Source: Pseudomonas fluorescens | Lineage (GTDB): Bacteria; Pseudomonadota; Gammaproteobacteria; Pseudomonadales; Pseudomonadaceae | Length of the DNA: 64,000 nt | Assembly: GCF_902497855.1 (NCBI RefSeq) | Contig: NZ_CABVHU010000002.1 | Span: 1 to 64,000 of the forward strand | Direction of reading: 5' to 3' | Shown here: piece by piece, positions 37,680 to 46,876 of the stretch | How positions within the stretch are numbered: the stretch's first letter is position 1 | Layout of the letters: each line of letters starts with the position of its first letter | Made by a program: the position numbers and the translations under genes | Notes under the pieces: generated by a model | What the model saw: only the letters and a program-made list of their open reading frames with translations | Database searches by the model: none | What the model was told of the DNA's origin: nothing

Positions 37680-38651
37680 ATGCAGACTTTGTACCCGCAG
37701 ATCAAACCCCACGCCCGGCACGATCTGGCCGTCGATGCAACTCACACGCTGTATGTCGACGAAAGCGGTTCACCGGAAGGATTGCCGGTAGTGTTCATTC
37801 ACGGCGGCCCAGGCGCCGGGTGTGATGCCCAAAGCCGCCGGTATTTCGATCCGAACCTGTATCGCATTGTGACTTTCGACCAGCGCGGTTGTGGTCGCTC
37901 CACCCCCCACGCCAGCCTGGAAAACAACACGACCTGGGACCTGGTCGCCGACCTCGAGCGCATCCGCAAGCACCTTGGGATCGACAAGTGGGTATTGTTC
38001 GGCGGCTCCTGGGGTTCGACCCTGGCGCTGGCTTACGCGCAAACCCACCCCGAGCGTGTACACGGCCTGATTCTGCGCGGGATTTTTCTCTGCCGTCCGC
38101 AGGAAATCGAGTGGTTCTACCAGGCGGGTGCCAGCCGACTGTTTCCCGACTACTGGCAAGACTACATCGCGCCGATCCCGCTGGATGAGCGCGACGATCT
38201 GCTCACGGCTTTCCACAAGCGCCTGGTCGGCAACGACCAGATCGCCCAGATGCACGCGGCCAAGGCCTGGTCCATGTGGGAAGGCCGGACGGCGACCCTG
38301 CGTCCGAACCCGCTGGTGGTCGACCGTTTTTCCGAGCCACAGCGGGCGTTGTCTATCGCCCGTATCGAATGTCATTATTTCACTAACAATGCGTTCCTCG
38401 AGCCGGACCAGCTGATCCGCGACATGGGCAAGATCGCTCATCTGCCCGGGGTGATAGTCCACGGTCGCTACGACGTGATCTGCCCGCTGGATAACGCCTG
38501 GGAACTGCATCAGAACTGGCCGAACAGTGAATTGCAGGTCATCCGTGATGCTGGCCATGCCGCTTCCGAGCCCGGCATTACCGATGCCCTGGTGCGTGCC
38601 GCCGATCTGATGGCCCGGCGCCTGCTCGATCTGGCGCCTGAAGAAGCATGA
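37680..38651 (+). CDS. pip: Proline iminopeptidase
   Basis: Removes N-terminal proline from peptides; alpha/beta-hydrolase of peptidase family S33. 323 residues. Oxyanion-hole motif [12 protein letters not shown] (41-52), FDQRGCGRS (66-74), nucleophile S110 in [10 protein letters not shown], and the late Asp in GRYDVICP and His in DAGHAASEP complete the triad. ACGGAG precedes the ATG. Its stop overlaps the dtd start (ATGA). Confidence 0.96.
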   Translation: MQTLYPQIKPHARHDLAVDATHTLYVDESGSPEGLPVVFIHGGPGAGCDAQSRRYFDPNLYRIVTFDQRGCGRSTPHASLENNTTWDLVADLERIRKHLGIDKWVLFGGSWGSTLALAYAQTHPERVHGLILRGIFLCRPQEIEWFYQAGASRLFPDYWQDYIAPIPLDERDDLLTAFHKRLVGNDQIAQMHAAKAWSMWEGRTATLRPNPLVVDRFSEPQRALSIARIECHYFTNNAFLEPDQLIRDMGKIAHLPGVIVHGRYDVICPLDNAWELHQNWPNSELQVIRDAGHAASEPGITDALVRAADLMARRLLDLAPEEA

Positions 38652-39085
38652 AGGCTCTGCTGCAACGCGTGCGAGGCGCGCGTGTCGAGGTAGCGGGGGA
38701 GGTGGTTGGTGCAGTGGACCAGGGTTTGCTGGTGCTGGTGGCCGTCGAGCCAGAGGATACTCGAGCCAGTGCCGACAAACTTCTGCATAAGCTGCTTAAC
38801 TATCGAGTGTTCAGCGATGCCGAGGGCAAGATGAATCTGTCCCTGGCAGATGTCGACGGCGGGTTGCTGCTGGTCTCTCAGTTCACCCTGGCCGCCGATA
38901 CCCGAAGCGGGCTGCGTCCGGGTTTTTCGACCGCGGCGCCCCCGGCCTTGGGAGAGGAGCTTTTCGGCTATCTTTTAGACAAGGCGAAACAGGTGCATGG
39001 CACTGTGGCATCAGGTAGATTCGGCGCGGATATGCAGGTGCACCTGGTCAACGATGGCCCGGTCACCTTCCTGTTACAGACCTGA
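38648..39085 (+). CDS. dtd: D-aminoacyl-tRNA deacylase
   Basis: 145-residue proofreading enzyme that frees tRNA mischarged with D-amino acids. The two family motifs that build the active site are present: SQFTLAAD (about residues 78-85) and [10 protein letters not shown] near the C-terminus. It overlaps pip by four bases and forms an operon with it. Confidence 0.97.
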   Translation: MKALLQRVRGARVEVAGEVVGAVDQGLLVLVAVEPEDTRASADKLLHKLLNYRVFSDAEGKMNLSLADVDGGLLLVSQFTLAADTRSGLRPGFSTAAPPALGEELFGYLLDKAKQVHGTVASGRFGADMQVHLVNDGPVTFLLQT

Positions 39086-39117
39086 AAGCGCTTGAAACAT
39101 ATCTTTTAAGCGCTTTT
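39085..39117 (+). terminator. Probable terminator after dtd
   Basis: Nine-bp stem AAAGCGCTT/AAGCGCTTT (39085-39093 with 39108-39116) with a 14-base loop, the right arm ending in four T. It starts at the dtd stop codon. Confidence 0.5.
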
Positions 39118-39293
39118 CGGCTGAAAACAAGGGATTTTCGCGAGAAATACTGGGTTGCCCCTGATGTGTTGTAACGCGGCATACTAGATAATCGCGCGTT
39201 ACGGGGATCAGCGTTCGTTGGCCCATTTTGACTTAGGTAGAGACTTGTCCGGGACCTGTTGGGGAATCATTTAGCCCCAGAGGAGTCGGAACA

Positions 39294-39383
39294 ATGCTCG
39301 CCAACTTGGCAAGAGTGTTTCGCAGGGTCGGTTTTTTACACCGCACACCGTGCTGGCACTTTAACTGGCCGTTGGTTTTTTGA
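39294..39383 (+). CDS. Possible 29-codon leader ORF upstream of mdoG
   Basis: ATG at 39294 is preceded by a strong AGAGGAG eight bases upstream and followed by 29 codons (begins [13 protein letters not shown], ends WPLVF, then TGA). It stops 23 bases before the mdoG GTG start. The peptide is basic and aromatic (W, H, F rich) with no known family. It occupies the 321-bp gap 39086-39406; a short GGGG/CCCC hairpin (about 39261-39279) lies just ahead of its ribosome site. It could be a leader controlling mdoGH or a chance ORF. Confidence 0.4.
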   Translation: MLANLARVFRRVGFLHRTPCWHFNWPLVF

Positions 39384-39406
39384 TCTGTTTTCGGCGAGGG
39401 TTGCTC

Positions 39407-41227
39407 GTGATTGTTAGTCCCTGTAATGCACCAAAATTGTCTGCCAAACGGTTACGAAGCGCTCTGGTTGCGGGCTCTGCACTGCTCTGCCTGTTCAGCG
39501 CCGGCCAGCTTTGGGCATTCAATCTGGATGATGTATCGGTCAAGGCAAAAGAGCTGGCCGGGCAAAAGTACGAAGCCCCGCGCAGTAACCTGCCGAACGA
39601 ATTCCGCGAGATGAAATTCGCGGACTATCAGAAAATTCGTTTCCGCACCGAAAAAGCCGAGTGGGCCGATCAGAAAACACCGTTCAAGCTGTCGTTCTAT
39701 CACCAGGGCATGCATTTCGATACTCCGGTGAAAATCAACGAAATCACGGCTAACACCGTCGAAGAGATCAAATACGACCCTGAGCGGTTTGATTTTGGCG
39801 ACGTAAAGTTCGATCCTAAAGCCACCGAGCAACTGGGTTACGCCGGTTTTCGTGTGCTATACCCGATCAACAAGGCCGACAAGCAAGACGAAATCATGAC
39901 CATGCTTGGCGCGAGCTACTTCCGCGTGGTCGGCAAGGGGCACACCTATGGCTTGTCCGCTCGCGGCATGGCCATCGATACCGCGTTGCCGTCCGGCGAA
40001 GAATTCCCGCGTTTCACCGAATTCTGGATTCAGCAGCCAAGACCGGGTGACAAGCACCTGGTGATCTTCGCCCTGCTGGATTCGCCGCGCGCCACCGGTG
40101 CGTATCGCCTGACCCTGCGTCCGGGCAGCGATACCGTGGTCGACGTCAAGGCCAGAATGTTCCTGCGTGACAAGGTCACCAAGCTTGGCGTTGCGCCTTT
40201 GACCAGCATGTTCCTGTTCGGCGCCAACCAGCCGTCGAAAGTGCTGAACTACCGTCGCGAGCTGCATGACTCCAGCGGCCTGTCGATCCATGCCGGCAAC
40301 GGCGAGTGGATCTGGCGCCCGTTGAACAACCCGAAACACCTGGCTGTCAGCAACTTCTCCATCGAGAACCCGCGCGGTTTCGGTCTGCTGCAACGCGGCC
40401 GTGACTTCAGCCACTATGAAGACCTCGACGACCGTTACGACAAGCGCCCGAGTGCCTGGATCGAACCGAAAGGCGATTGGGGCAAGGGTTCTGTGGACCT
40501 GGTCGAAATTCCGACCGCCGACGAAACCAACGACAACATCGTAGCGTTCTGGAGCCCGGAAAAGCTGCCTGAACCTGGCCAGCCGCTCGACGTCGCCTAC
40601 CGCATGCACTGGACCATCGACGAAGCCGCGCTTCACGCGCCGGACAGCGCCTGGGTACAACAGACCCTGCGTTCCACCGGTGATGTGAAACAGTCCAACC
40701 TGATTCGTCAGCCCGATGGCAGCGTTGCCTACCTGGTTGACTTCGAAGGCCCGTCCCTGATGGCATTGCCGGCAGATACGGAAGTTCGCAGTCAGGTCAG
40801 CGTTGGCGAGAATGCCGAGCTGGTCGAGAACAGCGTGCGCTACAACCCTGAAACCAAGGGCTGGCGCCTGACCCTGCGCATGAAGATCAAGGACCCGAGC
40901 AAGGCCACGGAAATGCGTGCCGCGCTGGTCAAGAACATCGTGACCGCCGACCTGGCCAAGGCCGTACCCGCCTCCAACTCTTCCGTTGCCAAGGCCGACA
41001 AGGTCGCCGCCAGGCAGCAGGAGAAGCTGGACAAGGAAGCCAAGGACGCCAAGCAAGCTGAAGCCAAACAGGCCGAAGCCAAGCCTGTCGCGGATTCCAA
41101 GGATAAGGACAACAAAGACGCCCAGCAGCCTGCAGCTGCCGACGCGGCCCCAGCCACACCGGAATCGGCGCCGACTGAAGAAGTCCTGACCGAGACCTGG
41201 AGCTACCAGTTGCCTGCCGATGAGTAA
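39407..41227 (+). CDS. mdoG: Periplasmic glucan biosynthesis protein MdoG/OpgG
   Basis: Periplasmic protein needed to make or branch osmoregulated periplasmic glucans. 606 residues: signal peptide (cleavage after LWA, about residue 33) and the MdoG body with [25 protein letters not shown] opening and [13 protein letters not shown]. It also has a Lys/Ala-rich low-complexity tail (from about residue 525) before a final WSYQLPADE. The E. coli protein is about 510 residues, so the tail is extra. The GTG at 39407 has GAGGG six bases upstream; a TTG at 39380 is an alternative. It overlaps mdoH by eight bases. Confidence 0.95.
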   Translation: MIVSPCNAPKLSAKRLRSALVAGSALLCLFSAGQLWAFNLDDVSVKAKELAGQKYEAPRSNLPNEFREMKFADYQKIRFRTEKAEWADQKTPFKLSFYHQGMHFDTPVKINEITANTVEEIKYDPERFDFGDVKFDPKATEQLGYAGFRVLYPINKADKQDEIMTMLGASYFRVVGKGHTYGLSARGMAIDTALPSGEEFPRFTEFWIQQPRPGDKHLVIFALLDSPRATGAYRLTLRPGSDTVVDVKARMFLRDKVTKLGVAPLTSMFLFGANQPSKVLNYRRELHDSSGLSIHAGNGEWIWRPLNNPKHLAVSNFSIENPRGFGLLQRGRDFSHYEDLDDRYDKRPSAWIEPKGDWGKGSVDLVEIPTADETNDNIVAFWSPEKLPEPGQPLDVAYRMHWTIDEAALHAPDSAWVQQTLRSTGDVKQSNLIRQPDGSVAYLVDFEGPSLMALPADTEVRSQVSVGENAELVENSVRYNPETKGWRLTLRMKIKDPSKATEMRAALVKNIVTADLAKAVPASNSSVAKADKVAARQQEKLDKEAKDAKQAEAKQAEAKPVADSKDKDNKDAQQPAAADAAPATPESAPTEEVLTETWSYQLPADE

Positions 41228-43790
41228 TTCTCAAGTACAGCCAGAGACGCTTGCGGAGTATCTGGCGCACCTACCGATGACTGATGAGCAGCGCGCGGAG
41301 CTCGCGGGCTGCCAGTCCTTCAGCGAATTGCACGAACGCCTGTCGTCTTCGACGTTCGACGCACCGACCGAGGCTGCGCAAGCCTCGGTGGGTCGTCGCC
41401 TGACCCTGAACACCGCCGAAGAACTGGCGGACGCCGAAATGCTGGTGCTCGACGCCAGCGGCCGGGTCTGCCTGCGGGCGACCCCGCCGATTCGTCGGAC
41501 CAAAGTCGTGCCGGAGCCGTGGCGCACCAACATTCTGGTGCGTGGCTGGCGTCGCCTGACCGGCCGCACCAACCCGCCGAAGCCGCCGAAAGACGAAAAC
41601 GTGCTGCCGGCGGCTCGCTGGCGCACTGTCGGTTCGATCCGGCGCTACATTCTGTTGGTACTGATGCTCGGTCAGACCATCGTCGCCGGCTGGTACATGA
41701 AAGGCATCATGCCGTACCAGGGCTGGTCGTTCGTCGACCTCGATGAAGTCTTGCACCAGCCGTTCCTGCAAACGGTCACGCAAGTGCTGCCGTATGCGTT
41801 GCAAACCAGCATCCTGATACTGTTCGGGATTCTGTTCTGCTGGGTGTCGGCCGGTTTCTGGACCGCATTGATGGGCTTCCTCGAGTTGCTCACCGGCCAT
41901 GACAAATACCGGATCTCCGGTAAGAGCGCCGGTAACGAGCCGATCCCCAAGGACGCGCGCACCGCACTGGTGATGCCGATCTGCAACGAGGACGTGCCGC
42001 GGGTGTTCGCCGGTTTGCGGGCGACGTTCGAGTCGGTCGCCGCCACGGGTAGCCTAGATCGCTTCGACTTCTTCGTACTCAGCGACAGTAACGAGGCCGA
42101 CATCTGCGTGGCCGAGCAACAAGCCTGGCTGGACGTCTGCCGCGAAGCCAAAGGCTTCGGCAAGATCTTCTACCGCCGCCGTCGCCGCCGCGTGAAACGC
42201 AAAAGCGGCAACCTCGACGACTTCTGCCGTCGTTGGGGCGGTGACTACAAATATATGGTCGTGCTCGATGCCGACTCGGTGATGAGCGGCGAATGCCTGA
42301 CCAGTCTGGTGCGCTTGATGGAAGCCACGCCGGACGCCGGGATCATCCAGACCGCGCCGCGTGCGTCGGGTATGGATACGCTGTATGCGCGCATGCAGCA
42401 GTTCGCGACCCGTGTATACGGTCCATTGTTCACCGCCGGCCTGCACTTCTGGCAGTTGGGCGAATCCCATTACTGGGGCCACAACGCGATCATCCGCATG
42501 AAGCCCTTCATCGAGCACTGCGCCCTGGCGCCATTGCCCGGTAAAGGCGCGTTCGCCGGTGCGATTCTGTCTCATGACTTCGTCGAAGCCGCGCTGATGC
42601 GCCGTGCCGGCTGGGGTGTGTGGATCGCTTATGACCTGCCGGGCAGCTACGAAGAACTGCCGCCGAACCTGCTGGACGAGCTCAAGCGTGACCGTCGCTG
42701 GTGCCACGGCAACCTGATGAACTTCCGCCTGTTCCTGGTCAAGGGCATGCACCCGGTGCACCGGGCGGTGTTCCTGACCGGCGTGATGTCATACCTGTCG
42801 GCACCGTTGTGGTTCTTCTTCCTTGTATTGTCGACAGCGCTGCTGGCGGTCAACACGTTGATGGAACCGCAGTACTTCCTGGAGCCACGCCAGCTCTATC
42901 CGCTGTGGCCTCAATGGCACCCGGACAAGGCGATTGCGCTGTTTTCGACGACCATCGTGCTGCTGTTCCTGCCGAAGTTGCTGAGCATCATCCTGATCTG
43001 GGCCAAGGGCGCGAAAGAGTTCGGTGGCAAGTTCAAGGTGACGTTGTCGATGCTGCTGGAGATGTTGTTCTCCATGCTGCTGGCGCCGGTGCGGATGATC
43101 TTCCACACCCGTTTCGTACTCGCCGCTTTCCTGGGCTGGGCCGCGACCTGGAACTCGCCGCAACGTGACGATGACTCCACACCCTGGAGCGAGGCCGTCA
43201 AACGCCATGGTCCGCAAACCTTGCTGGGCTTCTTCTGGGCGCTGTTGGTGATCTGGCTGAACCCGAGCTTCCTCTGGTGGCTGGTGCCGATCGTCGGTTC
43301 GTTGATGCTGTCGATCCCGGTGTCGGTGATCTCCAGTCGTGTCGGCCTGGGCCTCAAGTCCCGTGACGAAAGCCTGTTCCTGATCCCTGAGGAATACAAT
43401 CCGCCACAGGCGTTGCTGGCAACCGACCAGTACACCCACGAGAACCGATGGCATGCGCTGAACGACGGCTTTGTCCGGGCAGTGGTCGATCCACAGCAGA
43501 ACGCCTTGGCGTGCTCGCTGGCGACTTCACGCCACCGTCAGGCCGAGCCGATCGAATGGTTGCGGATCGAACGGGTTCGCCATGCAATGAAAGTCGGACC
43601 AGAGGGGCTGACCAACAAAGAGCGTGTGGAGTTGCTGAGTGACCCGGTGGCCTTGGGCCGCTTGCACGAGCAGATCTGGGACGAAAGTCACCCGCAATGG
43701 CTGCAAGCCTGGCGTCAATCGGTGAAAGCCGATCCCCATGCGCCATTGCTGCCGCTCAAGCCGCTGAGCGTGCAACCTCAGTTGGCATAA
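41220..43790 (+). CDS. mdoH: Glucans biosynthesis glucosyltransferase MdoH/OpgH
   Basis: Inner-membrane family-2 glycosyltransferase that polymerises glucose from UDP-glucose for periplasmic glucans. 856 residues with about eight membrane helices. The cytoplasmic catalytic domain (about 240-510) holds the acidic motifs DSNEADI and DADSVMSG and the RRW motif in [11 protein letters not shown]. Overlap with mdoG indicates coupled translation. A strong terminator follows immediately. Confidence 0.97.
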   Translation: MSNSQVQPETLAEYLAHLPMTDEQRAELAGCQSFSELHERLSSSTFDAPTEAAQASVGRRLTLNTAEELADAEMLVLDASGRVCLRATPPIRRTKVVPEPWRTNILVRGWRRLTGRTNPPKPPKDENVLPAARWRTVGSIRRYILLVLMLGQTIVAGWYMKGIMPYQGWSFVDLDEVLHQPFLQTVTQVLPYALQTSILILFGILFCWVSAGFWTALMGFLELLTGHDKYRISGKSAGNEPIPKDARTALVMPICNEDVPRVFAGLRATFESVAATGSLDRFDFFVLSDSNEADICVAEQQAWLDVCREAKGFGKIFYRRRRRRVKRKSGNLDDFCRRWGGDYKYMVVLDADSVMSGECLTSLVRLMEATPDAGIIQTAPRASGMDTLYARMQQFATRVYGPLFTAGLHFWQLGESHYWGHNAIIRMKPFIEHCALAPLPGKGAFAGAILSHDFVEAALMRRAGWGVWIAYDLPGSYEELPPNLLDELKRDRRWCHGNLMNFRLFLVKGMHPVHRAVFLTGVMSYLSAPLWFFFLVLSTALLAVNTLMEPQYFLEPRQLYPLWPQWHPDKAIALFSTTIVLLFLPKLLSIILIWAKGAKEFGGKFKVTLSMLLEMLFSMLLAPVRMIFHTRFVLAAFLGWAATWNSPQRDDDSTPWSEAVKRHGPQTLLGFFWALLVIWLNPSFLWWLVPIVGSLMLSIPVSVISSRVGLGLKSRDESLFLIPEEYNPPQALLATDQYTHENRWHALNDGFVRAVVDPQQNALACSLATSRHRQAEPIEWLRIERVRHAMKVGPEGLTNKERVELLSDPVALGRLHEQIWDESHPQWLQAWRQSVKADPHAPLLPLKPLSVQPQLA

Positions 43791-43792
43791 TG

Positions 43793-43821
43793 AAAAACCC
43801 CGCGGAAGCGGGGTTTTTTTT
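43793..43821 (+). terminator. Terminator of the mdoGH operon
   Basis: CCCCGC/GCGGGG stem (43798-43803 with 43808-43813), GGAA loop, five A on the left and eight T on the right, starting two bases after the mdoH stop codon. Confidence 0.92.
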
Positions 43822-43843
43822 GGTGCGCCAGGCATGGCGCGTT

Positions 43844-43950
43844 GATCGTTCCCACGCTCTGCGTGGGAATGCCTCAACGGACGCTCCGCGTCCGCTCTTG
43901 GGACGCAGAGCGTCACTTGCTGCATTCCCACGCAGAGCATGGGAACGATC
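43844..43950. repeat. Composite palindromic element, GATCGTTCCCACGC family, copy 4
   Basis: About 107-bp copy with the shared outer arms and inner hairpins GGACGC/GCGTCC. One arm base differs (GAGCATGGGAACG). It lies in the 328-bp gap 43791-44118, together with the mdoH terminator and the promoter at 43982. Confidence 0.9.
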
Positions 43951-43981
43951 GGCGTTAGAGCAACAAATCCTGTGTAAACCC

Positions 43982-44009
43982 TTGTGCAAACGCCCGAGTG
44001 CGATAGCAT
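43982..44009 (+). promoter_or_regulatory. Possible sigma-70 promoter of the amino-acid ABC operon
   Basis: TTGTGC and TAGCAT are separated by 16 bp, about 110 bp before the binding-protein gene. Match to consensus is moderate (4 of 6 at each hexamer). Confidence 0.45.
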
Positions 44010-44118
44010 CCGTCCCCGAATTGGTGCGCTCGGACAACGTTCTGTCCTTATTTGCCGGTTTCCCGAAGGAAATCCCGGTTTGCGCGCCTCATAACGCAAT
44101 GGTTTTGGGGACTTGATG

Positions 44119-44916
44119 ATGAAAAAGTATCTCTCGATGCTGCTGGTCGGCGTCACGGCACTGGTTGCAGTCGGCGCGGCGCAGGCCGGTGCCATCGACG
44201 ACGCGGTCAAGCGCGGCACGCTGAAAGTCGGCATGGACCCGACCTACATGCCGTTCGAAATGTCCAACAAACGCGGTGAGATCATCGGCTTCGAAGTCGA
44301 CCTTCTCAAAGCCATGACCAAAGCCATGGGCGTCAAGCTGGAGCTGGTGTCCACCGGCTACGACGGCATCATCCCGGCGTTGCTCACCGACAAGTTCGAC
44401 ATGATCGGCAGCGGCATGACCCTGACCCAGGAGCGCAACCTGCGCCTGAACTTCAGCGACCCCTTCATCGTGGTCGGCCAGACCCTGCTGATCCGCAAGG
44501 AGCTGGAAGGCACCATCAAGTCGTACAAAGACCTGAACACCGCCGAATACCGCATCACCTCCAAGCTCGGCACCACCGGCGAGATGGTCGCCCGCAAGCT
44601 GATCTCCAAAGCCCAATACCACGGGTATGACAACGAGCAGGAAGCCGTGCTTGACGTGGTCAACGGCAAGGCCGACGCCTTCATCTACGACGCGCCCTAC
44701 AACGTTGTCGCGGTCAACAAGGTCGGCAACGGCAAGCTGGTGTTCCTCGACAAGCCGTTCACCTACGAGCCGCTGGCTTTCGGCCTGAAGAAGGGTGACT
44801 ACGACAGCATCAACTTCATCAACAACTTCCTGCACCAGATCCATGAAGACGGCACCTACGATCGCATTCATGACAAGTGGTTCAAAGACACCGCTTGGCT
44901 GAAGGACATGGAGTAA
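44119..44916 (+). CDS. Polar amino-acid ABC transporter, substrate-binding protein
   Basis: 265-residue periplasmic binding protein of family 3. Signal peptide ending AAQA, then GTLKVGMDPTYMPFEMSNKRGEI-type N-lobe, GFEVDLLKAMTKAMG, and FSDPFIVVGQTLL. The ATG at 44119 is seven bases from GGGGA; the ATG at 44116 and TTG at 44113 are alternatives. The ligand is unknown; the family takes up polar amino acids such as glutamine, glutamate or cystine. The permease and ATPase follow. Confidence 0.92.
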   Translation: MKKYLSMLLVGVTALVAVGAAQAGAIDDAVKRGTLKVGMDPTYMPFEMSNKRGEIIGFEVDLLKAMTKAMGVKLELVSTGYDGIIPALLTDKFDMIGSGMTLTQERNLRLNFSDPFIVVGQTLLIRKELEGTIKSYKDLNTAEYRITSKLGTTGEMVARKLISKAQYHGYDNEQEAVLDVVNGKADAFIYDAPYNVVAVNKVGNGKLVFLDKPFTYEPLAFGLKKGDYDSINFINNFLHQIHEDGTYDRIHDKWFKDTAWLKDME

Positions 44917-44945
44917 GGCTCGGTCAGATAGACCGAGTCGCGCCA

Positions 44946-45037
44946 TTCGCGGGCAAGCCTCGCTCCTACAGGATTCACATTTGCCATCCGTATGTGGAAC
45001 GACACAAAACCTGTAGGAGCGAGGCTTGCCCGCGAAG
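44946..45037. repeat. REPIN, GTAGGAGCGAGGCTTGCCCGCGAA type
   Basis: Inverted REP pair (44946-44972 and 45011-45037) between the binding-protein gene and the permease gene, inside what is otherwise one transport operon. It may lower expression of the downstream genes relative to the binding protein. Confidence 0.9.
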
Positions 45038-45079
45038 GCGGCCTCCCCAGCGACACAGAATTCGGAACCTGCAAATCCA

Positions 45080-46039
45080 ATGAAACATAAAAAAGCCCAA
45101 TGGCCCTGGCACGTTCTAACCGTGCTGGTGCTGATCGGCCTGGCCGGCGCCTTGTACTACGCCACCTCGCTGATGTCCTACGAATGGCGCTGGAACCGCG
45201 TACCGCAATACTTCGCCTACCACGCCGAAGAATCCCAGCGCGCCGCCGACATTTCCACTGTCAGCGAGCTTGTGCGCAAGGGCGACAAGGCTGAAGTCAC
45301 CCTGCGCAACGATGCCGGCGACGAGCAACGCCTGATCGTCGACGACAACAGCCTGCAAGTCGCCCGGGGCGATGATGTGGCTGAAGGCGATGTCATTGGT
45401 GTCACCCGCCATTGGGCCGCAGGACCACTGATGTGGGGCCTGTGGACCACCTTGTGGTTGTCCGTGGTGTCCGGCGTGCTCGGTCTCCTGATCGGCCTCG
45501 CCACCGGCCTGTGCCGTCTGTCGAACAACCCGACCCTGCGCGACCTCTCGACCCTTTACGTCGAGCTGGTGCGCGGCACCCCGCTGCTGGTGCAGATCTT
45601 CATTTTCTACTTCTTCATCGGCACCGTGATGAACCTGTCCCGGGAATTCGCCGGGATCGCCGCACTGTCGTTATTCACCGGCGCCTACGTGGCGGAGATC
45701 ATCCGTTCCGGCGTGCAGTCGATCGCCCGTGGCCAGAACGAAGCGGCACGCTCCCTGGGCCTGAGCGCCGGTCAGTCGATGCGTCATGTGGTGCTGCCGC
45801 AAGCCTTCAAGCGCGTATTGCCACCGCTGGCGGGGCAATTCATCAGTCTGGTCAAGGACACCTCCCTGGTGTCGGTGATCGCGATTACCGAACTGCTCAA
45901 AAGCGGTCGCGAAGTCATCACCACCTCGTTTTCGCCGTTCGAAATCCTGTTCTGCGTGGCCGGGCTATACCTGTTGATCAACCTGCCGCTGTCGAAAATG
46001 GCCAGCCGGCTTGAGCGGAGGCTCGCGCAAAGTGATTGA
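45080..46039 (+). CDS. Polar amino-acid ABC transporter, permease
   Basis: 319-residue HisM/GlnP-type permease. The first helix (about 8-30) is followed by an extra soluble segment of about 80 residues ([11 protein letters not shown] to VTRHW) that is predicted to be beta-rich. The permease core then has [36 protein letters not shown] and the EAA loop [21 protein letters not shown]. The start is the ATG at 45080 behind a weak CGGAA; an in-frame extension to 45026 begins in the REPIN and is rejected. It overlaps the ATPase gene by eight bases. Confidence 0.92.
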   Translation: MKHKKAQWPWHVLTVLVLIGLAGALYYATSLMSYEWRWNRVPQYFAYHAEESQRAADISTVSELVRKGDKAEVTLRNDAGDEQRLIVDDNSLQVARGDDVAEGDVIGVTRHWAAGPLMWGLWTTLWLSVVSGVLGLLIGLATGLCRLSNNPTLRDLSTLYVELVRGTPLLVQIFIFYFFIGTVMNLSREFAGIAALSLFTGAYVAEIIRSGVQSIARGQNEAARSLGLSAGQSMRHVVLPQAFKRVLPPLAGQFISLVKDTSLVSVIAITELLKSGREVITTSFSPFEILFCVAGLYLLINLPLSKMASRLERRLAQSD

Positions 46040-46766
46040 AGTCCGCGATCTGGTAAAAGTCTTCGACACCCGCGGCCAAGTGGTTCGCGCGGTGGATAAC
46101 GTCACTACGCAAGTGGCCAAGGGTGAAGTGCTGGTGGTGATCGGCCCGTCCGGTTCCGGTAAGTCGACCTTCCTGCGCTGCCTCAATGGCCTGGAAGAAT
46201 TCGACTCGGGTTGGGTCAGCATCGACGGCCTGCAACTGGCCGACCCGAAAACCGACGTCAACGCCTACCGCCGCGAAGTCGGCATGGTGTTCCAGCACTT
46301 CAACCTGTTCCCGCACATGACCGTGCTGGAAAACCTCTGCCTGGCACAGAAAGTCGTGCGCAAGCGCGGCAAGAAGGAGCGTGAGGCCAAGGCTCTGGCG
46401 TTGCTGGAAAAGGTGGGTATCGCGCAGAAGGCCAACGAGTTTCCGTCGCGCCTGTCCGGTGGTCAGCAGCAGCGGGTGGCGATCGCCCGGGCGTTGGCCA
46501 TGGAACCGAAGGTCATGCTGTTCGATGAACCGACCTCGGCGCTCGACCCGGAAATGGTCGGCGAAGTGCTCGACGTGATGAAAACATTGGCGCTGGAAGG
46601 CATGACCATGGTCTGTGTCACCCACGAAATGGGCTTTGCGCGGGAAGTGGCGGATCGGGTGTTGTTCTTCGATCACGGGAAACTGCTGGAAGATGCCTCG
46701 CCAGCGGAATTCTTCGATGCGCCGAAGGATCCGCGGGCGCAGGCGTTTTTAAGGCAGGTGCTGTAA
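46032..46766 (+). CDS. Polar amino-acid ABC transporter, ATP-binding protein
   Basis: 244-residue GlnQ/HisP-like ATPase. Walker [11 protein letters not shown]-loop [16 protein letters not shown], signature [16 protein letters not shown], Walker [14 protein letters not shown] and switch [10 protein letters not shown] are intact. The GTG at 46032 ([11 protein letters not shown]) fits the family start and has GGAGG ten bases upstream; TTG 46011 is an alternative. Confidence 0.95.
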   Translation: MIEVRDLVKVFDTRGQVVRAVDNVTTQVAKGEVLVVIGPSGSGKSTFLRCLNGLEEFDSGWVSIDGLQLADPKTDVNAYRREVGMVFQHFNLFPHMTVLENLCLAQKVVRKRGKKEREAKALALLEKVGIAQKANEFPSRLSGGQQQRVAIARALAMEPKVMLFDEPTSALDPEMVGEVLDVMKTLALEGMTMVCVTHEMGFAREVADRVLFFDHGKLLEDASPAEFFDAPKDPRAQAFLRQVL

Positions 46767-46770
46767 AAAA

Positions 46771-46818
46771 CAGTCACCACACCTTTCGACACGGTTGTGT
46801 CTTCAGGGGCGGTGACTG
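46771..46818. terminator. Weak hairpin after the ABC operon
   Basis: CAGTCACC (46771-46778) pairs with GGTGACTG (46811-46818) across a 32-base loop that has some further pairing. No T-run follows on the right; an A run (46764-46770) lies on the left, so it could serve as terminator for the minus-strand gene instead. Confidence 0.35.
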
Positions 46819-46876
46819 CTATTGGAGCCATGTTTCTACTGCTCTGGGACACATGGGGGTGAATCGCCACCCCGCG

